Source of the DNA: Pirellulales bacterium
GTDB taxonomy: Bacteria > Planctomycetota > Planctomycetia > Pirellulales > Lacipirellulaceae
Direction of reading: 5' to 3'
NCBI GenBank assembly: GCA_022448345.1
Contig: JAKVCB010000015.1
Span: 14,117-47,431 of the forward strand
DNA length: 33,315 nucleotides
In this document: in pieces, positions 31,293 through 33,315 of the stretch
How positions within the stretch are numbered: the stretch's first letter is position 1
Layout: every line of letters begins with the position of its first letter
Translations under genes and position numbers: made by a program
Notes under the pieces: model-generated
Database searches by the model: none
The model's input: only the letters and a program-made list of their open reading frames with translations
Told to the model about the DNA's origin: nothing

Positions 31293-33315
31293 ATGTCCCG
31301 TCATCGCAAGGAAAACACGGCTCTACAAAAACCTTCTCCACTGCCGGGAACGATTTTCCTTGCCGTGCTGCTGGCACTCTATGTTGCCCGACTGTTTGTT
31401 CCCGAGGATCCTGGAAGCCGGCAAGGTTATGGTGCGCCGTACACGATGCTCTGGTTGCTATTGGCGACAGTGTGGTTTGTGACCCAGTTGCGTCGCGGCG
31501 GCGTCACGGTTGTTGCCAGTTGGACTGACGCCTTCATATTGTTACTGGTAGCCTGGTGTGTTGTGAGTGGTATCGTGGCGTTCGTTTCGGGAAGCCCTCG
31601 GCCAGCGCTGAATGCAACCTGGGATTGGATTGCAGTGGGGATAGGCTACTTCATGGCCCGACAACTCATCCGTGGGCCAATGGCAGCCCGCGCGATCATT
31701 GCCATCATGATCGGAGTAGCGGTTGGGATTGCACTGCTTGGCATCTATCAGGCAGCCATCGAACTTCCGCAAGATCAAGCCCGCTATGAAAGCAATAAAG
31801 AGGATACGCTTGCACTTTATCAGGCAACCGGTCAATGGTTGCCACTGGGCTCTAATCTTCGGCAACAGTTTGAAAACCGGCTTTATTCAGGACAGCCGAC
31901 GGCAATGTTTGCGCTTACCAATTCGCTGGCGGGATTTCTGGTGCCGTGGCTGGTTGCCCTTGTCGGTGTCGTTCTTTTGGGCCGAGGACGACAGTCAGCG
32001 GCTGCGAAAAAATCAGTTAGTAATGATCCACCGCCCGATTTCGACCGTCTCGTATTGCGTTGCAGATTTGCGGTTCAGCTCATCTTGGTGCTAATCCTGG
32101 TTACCGGTCTTTGGTGGACCCACAGTCGTAGTGGCATCATCGCTATGTTATTAGGATGCGCTACTTTATGCTGGGTTTATGGTCCGTCGTACAAGCAGTT
32201 CAGTAGACGCTCGCGTTGGGGGCTGTTAATCGCAATATCTTTTTTGGTGGTTGGCATCGCGGTTCTCATCAATAACCGTTTTCCTTTCAGTCATCTTGGT
32301 CAAGCTGCTTACCGGTCACTTCATTACCGTTTCGAATACTGGTGGTCGACTTTCCAGATGATTGCCGAGAACCCTTTATTCGGATGTGGCCCAGGTCAAT
32401 TTCAAGATATTTACACCCGCTACAAGTTGCCGGGAGCCAGCGAAACGGTTCAGGACCCGCACAACTGGCTACTGGAGGTATGGGCCACGTCTGGAACACT
32501 CGCGATGTTGGCTCTGGTAGCATCGCTGGTGACCATTGCCTGGGCTGGTCGTCGGCAAGTAGCCTCCGACAGTTGCGAGTCTGATCGTTTGGAAACAACA
32601 TCCTGTGGACGAAGAGCAGCGGTCAAGGAATCAAGTGACTTAATGCTTCCAGGTGGGCCACTTGGAGGCGGGCTGGCCGGTTTGCTTTTGGGGATCGCAA
32701 TTGCCTGGCCTACCGGTTTTTCAACCTCCAGACCTGCGATGCTACTTCTCTTGGCGAGTATCGCTGTGACCTGGTTTGGACTACGTCATTGGGTTTACAA
32801 CGGAGTACTGCGGCACGGAGTGCCGATGGTTGCAGCTGGAGCCCTACTTGTGAATTTATTGGCGGCAGGCGGTATTACCTATCCCTGTATTGCTGACAGC
32901 TTATGGCTCTTGTTGGCAATAACCCTCAACCTCGTCGACTACGGGAAACAGCCGATTGCCGGTCGACAACCTTCGGTCCACGCGCTGTCACAAACGAGTG
33001 GAACAATGATATCAATTCTGTTGGGGGGACTGTTGTTGGGAGCGATGGTGACTGAATACCAACCAGTTCTGGGTGCGCGGCTACAGTTGGGCCTGGCTTC
33101 TTCGTCTCTGGCGGATGGGAAAACCGGTTTAGTTCGTCAAAACCTGGAAGCAGCAGTGGCGGCTGATCGCTGGTCGGGTGTTGCCGCGCAGCGTCTTGCT
33201 TTCTGCCGCTTGGAAGACTATCGGCAACAGCCGCAAGAGAGCGTATTGACGTTGTTTGAGCAGGCCAATTCCCGGATGTTGCGGCTTGCCCCCAAGCGGA
33301 GCGGATTCTGGCAGC
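31293..33315 (+). CDS. O-antigen ligase/polymerase-like membrane protein, 3' truncated by the window
   Basis: The frame opens at ATG 31293, ten bases after the previous stop, and is still open at the last base, giving at least 674 residues. It is a polytopic membrane protein with about ten to twelve helices and the Wzy_C (O-antigen ligase) region near residues 355-400: AENPLFGCGPGQFQDIYTRY followed by DPHNWLLEVWATSGTLAM. The last visible part (after about 600) becomes soluble and helical (TPR-like, with LEAAVAADRWSGVAAQRLAF). Such proteins polymerise or ligate surface polysaccharide on the periplasmic side. Together with the preceding transferase they suggest a polysaccharide locus that continues beyond the window. 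The start lacks a strong Shine-Dalgarno. Confidence 0.85.
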   Translation, partial: MSRHRKENTALQKPSPLPGTIFLAVLLALYVARLFVPEDPGSRQGYGAPYTMLWLLLATVWFVTQLRRGGVTVVASWTDAFILLLVAWCVVSGIVAFVSGSPRPALNATWDWIAVGIGYFMARQLIRGPMAARAIIAIMIGVAVGIALLGIYQAAIELPQDQARYESNKEDTLALYQATGQWLPLGSNLRQQFENRLYSGQPTAMFALTNSLAGFLVPWLVALVGVVLLGRGRQSAAAKKSVSNDPPPDFDRLVLRCRFAVQLILVLILVTGLWWTHSRSGIIAMLLGCATLCWVYGPSYKQFSRRSRWGLLIAISFLVVGIAVLINNRFPFSHLGQAAYRSLHYRFEYWWSTFQMIAENPLFGCGPGQFQDIYTRYKLPGASETVQDPHNWLLEVWATSGTLAMLALVASLVTIAWAGRRQVASDSCESDRLETTSCGRRAAVKESSDLMLPGGPLGGGLAGLLLGIAIAWPTGFSTSRPAMLLLLASIAVTWFGLRHWVYNGVLRHGVPMVAAGALLVNLLAAGGITYPCIADSLWLLLAITLNLVDYGKQPIAGRQPSVHALSQTSGTMISILLGGLLLGAMVTEYQPVLGARLQLGLASSSLADGKTGLVRQNLEAAVAADRWSGVAAQRLAFCRLEDYRQQPQESVLTLFEQANSRMLRLAPKRSGFWQ

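Overview
The window most likely comes from a planctomycete (Planctomycetota, Pirellulales-like), although no rRNA or marker gene is present to prove it. The evidence is a large PVC-type dehydrogenase carrying HEAT repeats and a C-terminal haem-binding domain, a planctomycete-style cytochrome c fused to leucine-rich repeats, FHA, TPR and small charged proteins of the kind common in that phylum, and an archaeal/eukaryotic-type prolyl-tRNA synthetase. Genes lie on both strands in short operons separated by 0.3-0.5 kb gaps. I saw no insertion sequence, phage gene, CRISPR array, tRNA or rRNA.

Layout. 1-1413 (+) is the 3' part of an NCS1-like permease. 1468-7100 (-) holds the PVC dehydrogenase/cytochrome c, a YugP-like membrane zinc peptidase, and a cytochrome c/LRR protein ending in nine EEKPA repeats. 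7572-12366 is a metallopterin-flavoured stretch: a FwdD-like molybdopterin-binding protein (-), a TauE/SafE permease (-), an SDR oxidoreductase (+), a tungsten-type aldehyde:ferredoxin oxidoreductase (AOR, -) and its adjacent MoaD/ThiS-like protein (-), preceded by a membrane protein (-). 13316-14563 (+) is a GT1-type glycosyltransferase. 14878-18180 holds a TPR lipoprotein (-), a 180-residue charged protein (+), an 82-residue small protein (-) and an FHA protein (-).

18594-23961 (-) is a complete glycine cleavage operon in the order gcvT, gcvH, gcvPA, gcvPB, then a LipM/LplA-like lipoyl-pathway acyltransferase. That supplies T, H and both P subunits plus a likely enzyme for lipoylating H; the L protein is not here. 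Upstream on the same strand lie RNase R (rnr) and a YhaM-like HD exoribonuclease, an apparent RNA-decay pair. From 27921 to the end (+) come proS, a DUF4416 protein, a WecA/MraY-like polyprenyl-phosphate sugar-1-phosphate transferase and an O-antigen-ligase-like polymer protein cut by the window edge; the last two point to surface polysaccharide synthesis.

The main non-coding signals are a compact element between rnr and gcvT whose inner helices have pseudoknot (A-B-A'-B') order, a pair of mutually exclusive hairpins in the leader of the zinc peptidase gene, and a perfect 15-bp hairpin between convergent genes at 16848-16881. I do not see a clearly new multi-gene system. The best candidates for follow-up are the two RNA leaders and the AOR/MoaD/FwdD-like group.
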